Position numbers and translations under genes: made by a program. Source: JAMXLO01 sp963776505 (GTDB taxonomy: Bacteria > Pseudomonadota > Alphaproteobacteria > Acetobacterales > Acetobacteraceae). From it: a DNA stretch of 64,000 nt. This document shows positions 1-9,048 of this stretch, in pieces (the stretch's first letter is position 1; each line of letters begins with the position of its first letter). The notes under the pieces are model-generated. The model saw only the letters and a program-made list of their open reading frames with translations, was not told where the DNA came from and did not search any database. The stretch is from positions 11,345 to 75,344 of the forward strand of contig CAVZNH010000055.1 in assembly GCA_963776505.1 (NCBI GenBank), written 5' to 3'.

Positions 1-45
1 CTCGAGCAGTGTCTGTTCTTCCTCGCCGCGGGTCCGTCCAGCCAT
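1..45 (-). CDS. Start of a truncated gene at the window edge
   Basis: A minus-strand ATG at 45-43 opens a frame that runs off the window after 15 codons (MAGRTRGEEEQTLLE). It lies five bases after the stop of the minus-strand MFS gene, and GGAG stands just upstream within the end of that gene, so it could be the next gene of the same transcript. Too little is visible to assign a function. Confidence 0.35.
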   Translation of the reverse strand, partial: MAGRTRGEEEQTLLE

Positions 46-50
46 GCTCA

Positions 51-1274
51 TTACTCCGCCAATGCCATACCCATCGCCCGCCGGCGCGACCGCCAGTCAC
101 CGACCAGCACTGTCAGCACGGTCGCCAACATGAAGCAGACCGAGCTGTAGAAGATCCAGCGGGGCATGCCATTGTCCATGAACCAGCCGCCCAGCATAGG
201 GCCAATGGTGCCGCCGATGTTGAATCCGGTGGTCACGATGCCGAACACGCGGCCGGCCATGCCGGGCGGTGCTGCGGCGCGCACCAACATGTCGCGCGAC
301 GGCATGATCATGCCGCCGAGGAAACCCGCCGCCGCCATCGCCACCACCAACAGAATTACGCCCAGGTTGAAGGTGCCGATCGCGAAGGTGATCGCGGCCG
401 CTGTCCCGAAGCCCACGGCAGCGACTTCGGCGTGGCGGCGCGTCGCATCGGCGACGAAGCCGCCGGCGAGCACCCCGATCGCGGTCGCCATCAGGTAGGC
501 CGACAGTGCGAAGTTCGCGGCGGAGAACTGTACACCGTACAACGCGACCAGCGCCACCACGGAGAATGTCGTGATCGCGCCGGACGACAGGCTCAGCAGC
601 GCGAACAGCCCGGTCAGGCTGATCACCGCGGGTGACAGCAGCACGCGGGCTGGCGCGCGATCCGTCTCCCGCCGTCCGGCGGCGACTTGGTGGGAAGTGA
701 CCTCATCGAGCGCGGGTGTCAGCAGCAGAGGTAACGCGGCCACGGGGCCCAACAGCCCGGCGAAGATCAGCGCGGCGCGGAACCCGGCGATGCTCGCCAC
801 CAGCAGCATCACGGTCGGTGCGATGGCGCTGCCGAGGAAGCCGGCAAAAGTATGAACCGAGAAGGCCCGGCCCACGCGTGCGGGATCGATCATCGAGCCC
901 AGGATCGAGTAGTCGGACGGGTGATAGACAGAATTGGCGACGCCCGCGAGCACCGCGGCGGCGATCATCCAGGCATAGACCGGAAACACGCCGATCGAGC
1001 CATAGGCGATGCCCGCAGTGCACAATCCGAAGATCAGCATGCGGCGAGGTCCGATGCGATCCACCAAGTAGCCCATCGGGGCCTGCACCAGCGCCGAAGT
1101 GACGTTATAGATCGTGATCACCAGCCCGAGCTCGACGAAGCCGACACCCAGGCGCTCACGCAGCACATAGAACAGTGGTGGCAGCACGAGGTAGTGGAAG
1201 TGGCTCACCAGATGGGCGGCGGAGATCAGCCAGAGCGCTCTGGCTTCGCTGACCTTTCTTGTCTCGGACGTCAT
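51..1274 (-). CDS. MFS transporter
   Basis: A 407-residue integral membrane protein of the major facilitator superfamily, likely a proton-driven efflux or uptake carrier of the inner membrane. It has about twelve hydrophobic segments. The loop between helices 2 and 3 (GYLVDRIGPRRML, about residues 68-80) is the MFS signature. The N-terminal part, with SHFHYLVLPPLF, resembles the fosmidomycin-resistance (Fsr)-like branch, but I cannot name the substrate. The start at 1274 gives a normal family length. The only visible ribosome site is a weak AAGAAAAG. The next minus-strand gene starts five bases after its stop. Confidence 0.85.
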   Translation of the reverse strand: MTSETRKVSEARALWLISAAHLVSHFHYLVLPPLFYVLRERLGVGFVELGLVITIYNVTSALVQAPMGYLVDRIGPRRMLIFGLCTAGIAYGSIGVFPVYAWMIAAAVLAGVANSVYHPSDYSILGSMIDPARVGRAFSVHTFAGFLGSAIAPTVMLLVASIAGFRAALIFAGLLGPVAALPLLLTPALDEVTSHQVAAGRRETDRAPARVLLSPAVISLTGLFALLSLSSGAITTFSVVALVALYGVQFSAANFALSAYLMATAIGVLAGGFVADATRRHAEVAAVGFGTAAAITFAIGTFNLGVILLVVAMAAAGFLGGMIMPSRDMLVRAAAPPGMAGRVFGIVTTGFNIGGTIGPMLGGWFMDNGMPRWIFYSSVCFMLATVLTVLVGDWRSRRRAMGMALAE

Positions 1275-1288
1275 GCGCTTTTCTTACG

Positions 1289-1312
1289 GCATTCCCGCTC
1301 ACGCGGGAACCC
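1289..1312. repeat. Short dispersed-type palindrome
   Basis: TTCCCGC and GCGGGAA arms flank a four-base TCAC loop in the gap between the divergent MFS and DUF3311 genes. The pattern matches the common proteobacterial intergenic repeat of the form cattcccgcN4gcgggaa. It lies just upstream of the MFS start, so it could form a hairpin in the leader of that mRNA. Confidence 0.5.
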
Positions 1313-1385
1313 AGGAGCCGTCATGACAGGGGTGCGGTCCGCAGGTCGAGATCGAGGCGAGCCGCCAGCGCCACTGACAACGCGA

Positions 1386-1412
1386 TTGCATCGGACGCGG
1401 GCCGGCTATAAG
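1386..1412 (+). promoter_or_regulatory. Candidate promoter for the DUF3311/symporter pair
   Basis: TTGCAT (1386-1391) and TATAAG (1407-1412) stand 15 bases apart, shorter than the usual 17, about 28 bases before the DUF3311 start. A good Shine-Dalgarno, GGAGGG at 1429-1434, lies five bases before the ATG at 1440. The ribosome site is convincing; the promoter boxes are only plausible. Confidence 0.3.
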
Positions 1413-1439
1413 CAATTCGCAATATTCTGGAGGGATTCG

Positions 1440-1652
1440 ATGTCCGGAAGGCCAGACGAACACCAGCCCGCGCGGCCGGTTCCCTGGGCAAGACTGCTGC
1501 TGCTGATCCCGTTCATCGCCATCCTTTGGGTGCCATTCTACAACAGTGTCGAACCCACATGGTCCGGCGTCCCCTTCTTCTACTGGTACCAGCTCCTCTG
1601 GATTGTCCTGGGCGCCGTGATCATCGCCATCGTCTATCGCCTCGAGCACTGA
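1440..1652 (+). CDS. DUF3311 small membrane protein
   Basis: A 70-residue protein with two hydrophobic helices (about residues 16-34 and 50-66) separated by a loop carrying FYNSVEPTWSGVPFFYWYQ, the hallmark of DUF3311. Such proteins are encoded directly upstream of sodium:solute symporters and are thought to be accessory membrane subunits, as seen here with the symporter starting 14 bases downstream. The start at 1440 is fixed by GGAGGG five bases upstream and by a family-typical length. The frame is open further upstream but has no similar ribosome site. Confidence 0.8.
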   Translation: MSGRPDEHQPARPVPWARLLLLIPFIAILWVPFYNSVEPTWSGVPFFYWYQLLWIVLGAVIIAIVYRLEH

Positions 1653-1666
1653 GCGGGACCCCGCGC

Positions 1667-3203
1667 ATGATCAACTGGACCGCGCTCATCGTCTTCCTCC
1701 TCCTGTTCGGTCTGGTCACCTGGATGGGCTTCATCGCCGCGCACTGGCGGAAGGGCGATCTCGACCTGCTGCACGAGTGGGGGCTTGGCGGCCGCCGCTT
1801 CGGCACCATCGTGACCTGGTTCCTGATTGGAGGCGATCTCTACACCGCCTACACCTTCATCGCGGTGCCCGCACTGCTGTTCGGTGCCGGGGCGATCGGC
1901 TTCTTCGCCGTGCCGTACACGATCATGGTTTATCCGATCCTGTACATCGTGTTCCCGCGCCTGTGGTCGGTGGCGCACAAACACGGCTACATCACCACGG
2001 CCGACTTCGTGCGCGGACGCTTCGGCAACCGCTGGCTCGCCCTGGCAATAGCGCTCACTGGCATCCTTGCGACCATGCCGTACATCGCGCTGCAACTGGT
2101 CGGCATCCAGGTCTGTACTCGGCGCCATGGGAATCGAGACCAGCGGCCTCGGAGGCGATCTGCCGCTGATCATCGCCTTCGTCATTCTGGCGGCGTTCAC
2201 CTACACGTCCGGGCTGCGGGCACCGGCGATGATCGCCGTCGTCAAGGATGTGCTGATCTACGTCACGGTGATCGCCGCGGCCATCGTGGTACCGCTGCAT
2301 CTCGGTGGCTACGGCAAGGTGTTCTCGCCGATCCCCGCGGCCAAGCTGCTGCTCGCCCCACCGCCCGCCGGTTCGCTCGGCAGCTTCAGCGCCTACGCCA
2401 CGCTCGCCCTCGGCTCGGCACTGGCACTGTTCCTCTACCCGCACTCGATCACCGGTGTCCTGAGTAGCTCGAGCGCTCGCGTGGTGCGCCGCAACGCCGC
2501 GGCGTTGCCGGCCTACTCGGTGATGCTCGGCCTGCTGGCGCTGGTGGGCTTCATGGCAATCGCGGTCGGCGTGCAATCAATGCCCGAGTTCGCCGACGGC
2601 TTCAAACGCTACGGCAACAACTTCTCTGTCCCGGCGCTGTTCCTGGCAATGTTTCCGTCCTGGTTCGTCGGCGTCGCCTTCGCCGCCATCGCCATCGGCG
2701 CACTGGTGCCGGCGGCGATCATGTCGATCGCCACCGCCAACACGTTTACCCGCAACATCTACCGCGAGTTCGTTCACCCGGCATGCACGAACGCCGAGGA
2801 AGCGCGAATGGCGAAGATGGTGTCGCTGGTGATCAAGGCAGGCGCGCTGGCTTTCATCATCTTCGTGCCGCTGCAGTTCGCGATCTATCTGCAATTGCTC
2901 GGTGGTGTGTGGATCATTCAGACACTGCCTTCAGTGATCCTCGGTCTGTACACGCGGATGCTGAACGGCTGGGCGCTGCTACTGGGTTGGGCAACCGGGT
3001 TCTGTCTCGGCACCTGGATGGCAGCGTCAATGAATTTCGCGCCGGTGTATCCGCTGAGGATCCTTGGCACAACGGTGCCCTGCTACATCGCGCTGGCTTC
3101 TCTGGTGGTGAACCTGGTCGTGGCGGTCGTGCTGTCGCTGCTGTTCAACGCAGCGTGGTCCGACCGGCACAAAGACACAACGGTGGCCGGGGACTACGCG
3201 TAG
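1667..3203 (+). CDS. Sodium:solute symporter (SSS family), one frameshift
   Basis: A sodium-coupled uptake carrier, likely for a monocarboxylate or similar organic anion (MctP-like by its pairing with DUF3311). Residues 1-150 run from 1667 in one frame (MINWTALIVFLLLFG, then LGGRRFGTIVTWFLIGGD). The protein then continues in the +1 frame from about 2115 (LGAMGIETSGLGGD) through the remaining helices to 3203. Removing the t at 2114 restores one roughly 510-residue, 12-13-helix protein joining GIQV to VLGAM. It is therefore a recent pseudogene or a sequencing insertion. The gene is preceded by DUF3311 and followed by IS110 debris. Confidence 0.8.
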
Positions 3204-3289
3204 TCCCGCCGAGAGACACTGCAACCGACGGCTACACCGCATAGACGCCAACATAAGCGCGCTGGCCTGCCTCCGATCGTCACGGCCGG

Positions 3290-3950
3290 CCTTGTGCGCC
3301 TTGTGCCGGGGCTGCAGAATCGACGACGGTACGACTGCGGTCATGTGTCCGGCCTTGCGGTGCGGTCGACATGACCGCGGCCCAGATGGGTTCCGCGAGC
3401 GAGCCTTCAACACGTCTGCGGTTTCGCATAGCGCCGTTGGATGGCCCGGGATATCGCTCGTGGTTCGACCGATCGCCACCTTCCGCTGTCGCCCTTTCAC
3501 CCGCGATGCCAGCGGTTCAGGCGACCGTCGCGGGACGGTATGCCTCACCGCTGGTCATCATGGCCCACACGACACGGGCCATCTTGTTGGCCAGCGCGAC
3601 CGCGCCGCGAGCTTGCGCGGACGGCGCTGCAGCAAGCCCAGCAGCCAGGCGCTGGTATTCCGGCTGCCTGGTTTGACAGTGCGGACCACGGCGGTTGCGC
3701 CGAGCACCAGCAATTGGCGCAGCTGTTCGTTGCCCTGGCGCGAGATCCAGCCCTGGGCCAGGTCGCGATCGAGCGCCGTCAACTGCACGCTCAACACCCC
3801 TCCAGTTGCTGGCGACGCAACTCCCGGCGCAGCACCACCTCTCCCCGATCGCCCACGCCATGCAGCATAAACCCATGCTTGGACGTATCAATCGATATCA
3901 GCTTATGCTCCGTCACAGACGGCCTCCCATGTTGGCGTTGCACGACCTAA
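3290..3950 (-). mobile_element. IS110-family insertion sequence relic
   Basis: The minus strand carries two ends of an IS110/IS116/IS902 transposase. A GTG at 3916 starts the N-terminal DEDD-domain portion (KLISIDTSKHGFMLHGVGDRG and VVLRRELRRQ) for about 40 residues. Then comes the C-terminal transposase_20 portion (QGWISRQGNEQLRQLLVLGA, LANKMARVVWAMMTSGE), ending near 3517 after a further frame change. The whole central catalytic part of a normally 340-400-residue protein is missing. The stretch 3290-3500 has no gene and probably is the element's noncoding end. Boundaries are approximate. Confidence 0.65.
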
Positions 3951-4014
3951 CATCTGGCACTCGATGCCGTGGGGCCGCCCACACCAACCCGTCTTCGATA
4001 CAGGCGCAGCCGTA

Positions 4015-5049
4015 TCAGTCGGCGGCCATCTCCCGCGCCACGCCCCCCACGACCCGCGCCATCATCGCGGCCGCATTCCGGCGCAGGATCTGCTCGCGCG
4101 CTTCCTCGCCAATCTGCGCATCCTCGAGCGCTTTTCTGGTCCAGTTCACGCCGAACTCGCTGCCATCGGTGCCACACACAATCCTCTCGGCACCGTACAA
4201 ACTGACCGCGGCCTCGATCGCACGCGGGCCGAAAGAGTTGCAATCCACGTACACCTTCGCCTTCCGGAAGCGCGACGACGGCAGCTCCTCCTCCGGCGTG
4301 TCGAGCATGCTGCGGTGATCCATCCGCTCGACCTCGTACGGAATATTGCCGCCCAGATTGTGCACGACGACCGTGACGTCTGGATACGGCGCAAGGAACT
4401 CGGTGAGACACAGCGTCACCATCACCGACGACAGGCTCGCCTGCATATCGAGCGTGCCATTCCGCCGTCGCGCGTTGTCAGTGTCACCCGAGACCTTGGG
4501 ATAAGCGTCGCCCGGCCGTGGGCCATGATGGATCAACAGCGTCGCGCGGTGGCGGTTGGCGACCTCCAGCAGTGGACGCGCCGCTTCGGCGTCAACGCGC
4601 GTGAGGAAGAAGTTGCCCGGCAACTGCGCGCCGATCATGCCCGGCAGCCCCAGCGCCCGCTCCAGTTCGGTGGCCGCCGCAGATATGTCCGTCAGGGGCA
4701 GTGCGGCGAAAGCGGCAAAGCGGCCAGGATGCTCCTGGCAGATCGCCGAAAATCCGTCGTTGACACGGCGACACAGCGCCCCGGCCACTTCCGGCGGCTG
4801 CGACTCGATCCAGCAGAACGTACCGAGGAGCGACAGCACGCTCGTCTCAACTCCCTGGCGGTCCATGCGCCCGAGATGAACATCGACGTCATCGAACGCC
4901 TTGGCGAGCGGCTCTTCGCCCATCCGTGATTTCAGTACCTCGGCGCCCTCCTGAGTGCGCAGGATGCGCGGCTCCTTGCTGCGGGCGCGCAGGGCGTCAG
5001 CTATTTCGGCGGGCTTCCAATGCGTGTGCATGTCGATCATGGCTGTCAT
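4015..5049 (-). CDS. Amidohydrolase family protein (Amidohydro_2)
   Basis: A 344-residue metal-dependent hydrolase or decarboxylase of the TIM-barrel amidohydrolase superfamily, ACMSD/gamma-resorcylate decarboxylase-like branch. Visible ligands are the N-terminal HxH (MHTHW, H8 and H10), a mid-barrel His pair (LIHHGPRPGD), HNLGGNIPYE, and the C-terminal Asp in CGTDGSEFG. Family members act on carboxylated aromatic or heterocyclic compounds, but the substrate here is unknown. The ATG at 5049 places HxH at the usual distance from the N-terminus. It is a single gene between an IS110 relic and the divergent patatin gene. Confidence 0.8.
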   Translation of the reverse strand: MTAMIDMHTHWKPAEIADALRARSKEPRILRTQEGAEVLKSRMGEEPLAKAFDDVDVHLGRMDRQGVETSVLSLLGTFCWIESQPPEVAGALCRRVNDGFSAICQEHPGRFAAFAALPLTDISAAATELERALGLPGMIGAQLPGNFFLTRVDAEAARPLLEVANRHRATLLIHHGPRPGDAYPKVSGDTDNARRRNGTLDMQASLSSVMVTLCLTEFLAPYPDVTVVVHNLGGNIPYEVERMDHRSMLDTPEEELPSSRFRKAKVYVDCNSFGPRAIEAAVSLYGAERIVCGTDGSEFGVNWTRKALEDAQIGEEAREQILRRNAAAMMARVVGGVAREMAAD

Positions 5050-5260
5050 GGCGGATTCCTTCCCAGGCCGGCTGACAGCTTAATCCCACGGCGCCTGGCC
5101 GCAACCTATGACGACGTTCAACCATCGACGCTCGATGAACGGCCCGCAGCTTCTCCCCCAACAAGTCGGTAGCTGGCATTAAGGGCTGGGACAGCACCGA
5201 ACGGGATGGATCATGCAGCGGAAATCTGACAGCCGCGGAGTGGAAAGCGAGACAGACGCA

Positions 5261-6475
5261 ATGTCTCGTGCGGGTTATTCCCGTCGTCACCTTCTCCGCA
5301 CGGCCGCGGGCGGGGGTGCGGCGCTCCTCGCTGGATGCGCCCTTCCGGTGCGCGGCCCGGCCGTGCCGAGGGGCGACGTCACCCAGGCGAGCGTGCTCGG
5401 CCTGCCCAACGAGCGCTTCTTTCCATTACACGGCACGGAGGCGATGAGTGGGGAGGTCGTGGCCGCCGTCCAGCGCCGGCAGCGCCTGCTCGGCCTCGCG
5501 GCGGATGATCTGCCGCCGCACATGGATATCCTGGCAGTGTCCGGCGGCGGCGAAAATGGTGCCTTTGGCGCCGGCCTACTGTGCGGCTGGTCGGAGGCCG
5601 GCGACCGCCCGACGTTCCTCGGGGTCACCGGCGTCAGCACCGGCGCACTGACCGCGCCGTTCGCATTTCTCGGTACCGCTTACGATGCGCAGTTGCGCGC
5701 CGTCTATGCTGACCTCGAGCCAGCCGACGTGCTCAAGCCGCGCGGCCTGATTGCTGGTGCGCTGTTCAGCGACGCGATGGCCGACAACTCACCGCTCTAC
5801 AAGACCATCTCTGGCTACCTGACCACTGAGATGCAGGCAGCCATCGCCAAGGGCTATGCCGAGGGCCGGCTGCTCTGGATCGCCACGACCGACCTGGACG
5901 CCCAGGTGCCGGTGATCTGGAACATCGGCGCCATCGCCGCCAGCAACCATCCCCGCGCACTCGACACGATCCGCCGTGTGCTCCTGGCTTCGGCCGCCGT
6001 TCCAGGCGCGTTCCCCCCGACCATGATCGACGTGACGGTGAACGGCGTCGCGTATCAGGAAATGCACGTCGATGGTGGCGCCTTCGCCCAGGTGTTCCTC
6101 TACCCGGCATCGCTGACCCGTCTGCGGCGCGAGCGCATGCGGCAAGGCAAACCCGTGCCGGATGTCGAGGCCTACGTCATCCGCAATGGACGACTCGACC
6201 CGGACTGGGCCGCAGTGGATCGCCGCACACTCGGCATCGCTCAGCGTGCGATTACCACCATGATCAGCGTGAGCGGCCAAAATGACGTTGGTAGGATCTA
6301 CACCACCACCCAGGCTGACGGCGTTGGCTACAATCTGGCGTTTATCGGCGCTGATTTCACCATGGTGCTGCCGGAGCCCTTCGACCCCGGCTATATGCGC
6401 GCCCTGTTCGACTATGGCTTCCAGAAGGCGCGCCACGGCTATGACTGGGCAAAGCATCCACCCTGGCTAAGTTAG
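5261..6475 (+). CDS. Patatin-like phospholipase, Tat-type lipoprotein
   Basis: A lipid acyl hydrolase predicted to be exported by the twin-arginine route and lipid-anchored. With the start at 5261 the protein has 404 residues and begins with a Tat-like SRRHLLR, a hydrophobic stretch and the lipobox LAGC (Cys26). The patatin fold shows the glycine-rich oxyanion loop (SGGGENGAFGAG), the nucleophile elbow GVSTG and the catalytic Asp in VDGGAF. The frame is open to an earlier ATG at 5213, but that would put 16 polar residues before the signal. It is divergent from the amidohydrolase and followed by a transposase fragment. Confidence 0.85.
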   Translation: MSRAGYSRRHLLRTAAGGGAALLAGCALPVRGPAVPRGDVTQASVLGLPNERFFPLHGTEAMSGEVVAAVQRRQRLLGLAADDLPPHMDILAVSGGGENGAFGAGLLCGWSEAGDRPTFLGVTGVSTGALTAPFAFLGTAYDAQLRAVYADLEPADVLKPRGLIAGALFSDAMADNSPLYKTISGYLTTEMQAAIAKGYAEGRLLWIATTDLDAQVPVIWNIGAIAASNHPRALDTIRRVLLASAAVPGAFPPTMIDVTVNGVAYQEMHVDGGAFAQVFLYPASLTRLRRERMRQGKPVPDVEAYVIRNGRLDPDWAAVDRRTLGIAQRAITTMISVSGQNDVGRIYTTTQADGVGYNLAFIGADFTMVLPEPFDPGYMRALFDYGFQKARHGYDWAKHPPWLS

Positions 6476-6569
6476 GGCTTGTTGGGAATAAGTGAATCGA
6501 GTTGGCACGGGTCGTGCTCCTCGTCATGGCCGGCGCTGGCCCCGGTCGCGCTGGCGACGGCGATGTGAC

Positions 6570-6776
6570 AACCGCGCGCAGCCACAAATCGCTCGCCATG
6601 TCCTGTTTATGCTGGCCTATTGCCTCGAATGGCACATGCGTCAGAGCCTCGCGCCGATGCTGTTCGAGGACAGCGACAAGCAAGTCGGCGAAGCACTGCG
6701 TACGAGCTTGGTGGCAGAGGCGCAGCGCTCGGTGGCGCGCGCGGCCTGGAAGTGCCAGTCGCTTCATGCGAGGTGA
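6570..6776 (+). mobile_element. Transposase C-terminal fragment (IS1634-like)
   Basis: One plus-strand frame encodes ARHVLFMLAYCLEWHMRQ followed by SLAPMLFEDSDKQ and EALRTSLVAEAQRS. This matches the C-terminal tail of IS4/IS1634-type transposases, in which an hVhhCMLAYYVEWHM segment is followed by LAPMLF. No catalytic residues or inverted repeats remain. It ends right at the start of the next gene, whose ribosome-binding region (GCGAGGTGA) lies in the fragment's tail. Confidence 0.5.
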
Positions 6777-8414
6777 ATGATGCACGACGTTGTCATAATC
6801 GGCGGCGGTCATAACGGCCTTGTCTGCTCCGCCTATCTGGCGATGGCGGGGTTCAAGGTTGTCGTGCTCGATCAGCGGCCCGTGGTCGGGGGCGCCGCCG
6901 TCACGGAAGAATTCACCCCCCGATTTTCAAACTCGGTCGCCTCCTACACCGTCTCGCTGTTGAACCCGAAGGTCATCCGGGACCTCGATCTCAACGCCCA
7001 TGGATTGCGCATCGTCGAGCGTCCGATCGCCAACTTCTTGCCTTTGGATGATGGACGCTTCCTGAAGGTCGGCGGCGGTCAAACGAAATGCGAGGTCGCG
7101 AAATTCTCGATGCGGGATGCGGATCGTCTGGACGATTATCAAGCGCGGCTGGCGGCGGTCGCCGATGTCTTGCGCGCCGTCGTCCTCGAGACGCCGCCCA
7201 ATGTCGTCGAGAAAGCGCCGCTCACCGCCATCACCGAATTCATCAAGTTCGGCAGGATGGGCAACAGAATTCGAGCCCTTGGACTCGATCTGCAGCGAGA
7301 CCTTCTCGACCTCTTCACGGCATCCGCCGGCGACTTCCTCGACGGCTGGTTCGAGAGCGCGCCTATCAAGGCTGCTTTCGGCTTCGACAGCATCGTCGGC
7401 AATTATGCGAGCCCCTACGCGCCGGGCTCGGCCTATGTTCTCCTGCACCATAACTTTGGCGAGGTGAACGGCAAAAAAGGTGTCTGGGGCCACGCCATCG
7501 GCGGCATGGGTGCCATCACCCAAGCCATGGCGAAAGCCGCCACAGATCACGGCGTCAACATCAGGCTTGCCACGCGGGTACGCCGGGTCCTTGTCGAGAA
7601 GGGCCGTGCTGTGGGCGTCGAGACGGACAAGGGCGAAGCAATCCGTGCCACGGCCGTCGCCGCAGGGATCAATCCCAGGCTCCTCTACCTCGACCTGGTC
7701 GATCCGCTTGTCTTGCCGGCGGGGTTTCGCCGGCGCATGGAAAATTGGCGCTGTGGCTCGGGCACGTTTCGCATGAATGTCGCACTTTCCGAGCTGCCGG
7801 ACTTCACCGCCCTACCCGGTCGCGCATGTGCCGAGCACCATGCCTCGGGCATCATCATCGCGCCAAGTCTCGCCTACATGGAGCGCGCCTATTTCGACGC
7901 ACGTTCTGTCGGCTGGTCGCGCAGCCCAATAGTGGAATTGGTCATTCCCTCAACACTCGACGACACGCTCGCACCGCGCGGACAGCACGTGGCGAGCCTG
8001 TTCTGCCAGCACGTCGCGCCGCAGCTACCCGACGGTTCGTCATGGGACGACCATCGCGAAACCGTCGCCGATCTCATGGTCGAGACGGTCGATCGCTACG
8101 CACCCAATTTCCGTCGCTCCGTGCTGGCGCGCCAGGTCTTCTCCCCTCTCGACCTCGAAAGGACATTCGGCCTGATCAACGGCGACATTTTCCATGGAGC
8201 GCTTGATCTGGGGCAGATCTTCTCGGCGCGGCCGATGTTGGGCCACGCGGATTACCGCGGTCCGATCAAAGGTCTTTATCTGTGCGGCTCGGGGAGCCAT
8301 CCGGGAGGCGGCGTGACGGGCGCGCCCGGGCACAACGCCGCTCGCGAAATTCTGCGCGATCTCAGGCGCGGGCGGCGTCGGCCATCATGGAAGGCTCGCC
8401 ACGGATCAGGTTGA
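6777..8414 (+). CDS. FAD-dependent oxidoreductase (PYROXD2/phytoene desaturase-like)
   Basis: A 545-residue flavoprotein with an N-terminal Rossmann dinucleotide site, VVIIGGGHNGLVCSAYLA (about residues 4-21), followed by the VVLDQRPVVGGAA continuation typical of CrtI/PYROXD2 enzymes. The C-terminal flavin-binding motif GLYLCGSGSHPGGGVTGAPG (about residues 500-519) is present. Relatives include carotenoid desaturases and PYROXD2-type proteins of unclear substrate. No carotenoid biosynthesis gene lies nearby, so PYROXD2-like is safer than crtI. Tandem ATGs at 6777 and 6780 follow GCGAGGTGA. Confidence 0.8.
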   Translation: MMHDVVIIGGGHNGLVCSAYLAMAGFKVVVLDQRPVVGGAAVTEEFTPRFSNSVASYTVSLLNPKVIRDLDLNAHGLRIVERPIANFLPLDDGRFLKVGGGQTKCEVAKFSMRDADRLDDYQARLAAVADVLRAVVLETPPNVVEKAPLTAITEFIKFGRMGNRIRALGLDLQRDLLDLFTASAGDFLDGWFESAPIKAAFGFDSIVGNYASPYAPGSAYVLLHHNFGEVNGKKGVWGHAIGGMGAITQAMAKAATDHGVNIRLATRVRRVLVEKGRAVGVETDKGEAIRATAVAAGINPRLLYLDLVDPLVLPAGFRRRMENWRCGSGTFRMNVALSELPDFTALPGRACAEHHASGIIIAPSLAYMERAYFDARSVGWSRSPIVELVIPSTLDDTLAPRGQHVASLFCQHVAPQLPDGSSWDDHRETVADLMVETVDRYAPNFRRSVLARQVFSPLDLERTFGLINGDIFHGALDLGQIFSARPMLGHADYRGPIKGLYLCGSGSHPGGGVTGAPGHNAAREILRDLRRGRRRPSWKARHGSG

Positions 8415-8464
8415 CGCGCTTAGTCTCGATCGCAAAGCTGTAGCGAAATCATGGAGGGCGGGTA

Positions 8465-8932
8465 ATGCCATTCGATGGTGAAGTCCGGCCGCACGTGCTG
8501 TCCGGAGGCCCGACCGCCGCGCAGTCGGCCGTCGTGCTCGACAGGGTGGAACTCCTTCTCGATGGCGGCGCGAAGTGGGCACGGCGCGCTCTTGAGACGG
8601 TCGATGGCAAGCGTTGTCTGCTCGGGGCAATCCAGCATGTCCGGCACGAACTCGGAACCAAGGACGATCGCGCTGCCGAATACCTCGCGCGCGCGATTGA
8701 GGAATGGCAGCTTCGCAAGGGTCTGCCGCCTCTCGGCGACGGCGGTGATTGCAGCATCATTGGCTTCAATGACGCGCATCGGCGCGGCTTTGCCGATATT
8801 GCCGCCGTGCTGAGGGAGGCCCGCCAACTGGCCATGGTCGATACCGTGGTGGCGGCTGCAGAAACCGGACAGGCGGCCTCTGCTGGCAAGTCTCACAGGC
8901 CTCGGGCTGACCAGGCTGTCATGGCAGTGTGA
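8465..8932 (+). CDS. DUF6197-like protein
   Basis: A 155-residue soluble protein. The central part (VELLLDGGAKWARRALE, then GKRCLLGAIQHVRHELG, then IIGFNDA about 45 residues later) fits the DUF6197 pattern: a helical hairpin ending in a Cys-Leu-Leu-Gly segment and a conserved FNDA. The function of the family is unknown. The minus strand has an open frame over the same bases but without comparable pattern. The gene stands alone between the flavoprotein and the sensor kinase. Confidence 0.55.
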   Translation: MPFDGEVRPHVLSGGPTAAQSAVVLDRVELLLDGGAKWARRALETVDGKRCLLGAIQHVRHELGTKDDRAAEYLARAIEEWQLRKGLPPLGDGGDCSIIGFNDAHRRGFADIAAVLREARQLAMVDTVVAAAETGQAASAGKSHRPRADQAVMAV

Positions 8933-9048
8933 CCGCTCGCCGCCCGGCTCCGGCACTTTGGCCAATCCCGTGCTATTGTTCACCCCCAACGGAGACTTCA
9001 GCTGGGGGGAGTTCGGCTTAGCATGCCTGGTCCAGACGCAGGCTGGTC

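Noticed and set aside
8420..8989. Minus-strand 189-codon frame opposite the DUF6197-like gene
   Set aside because: The plus-strand frame has the family pattern (CLLGAIQHVRHELG then FNDA); the minus-strand product does not resemble any family.
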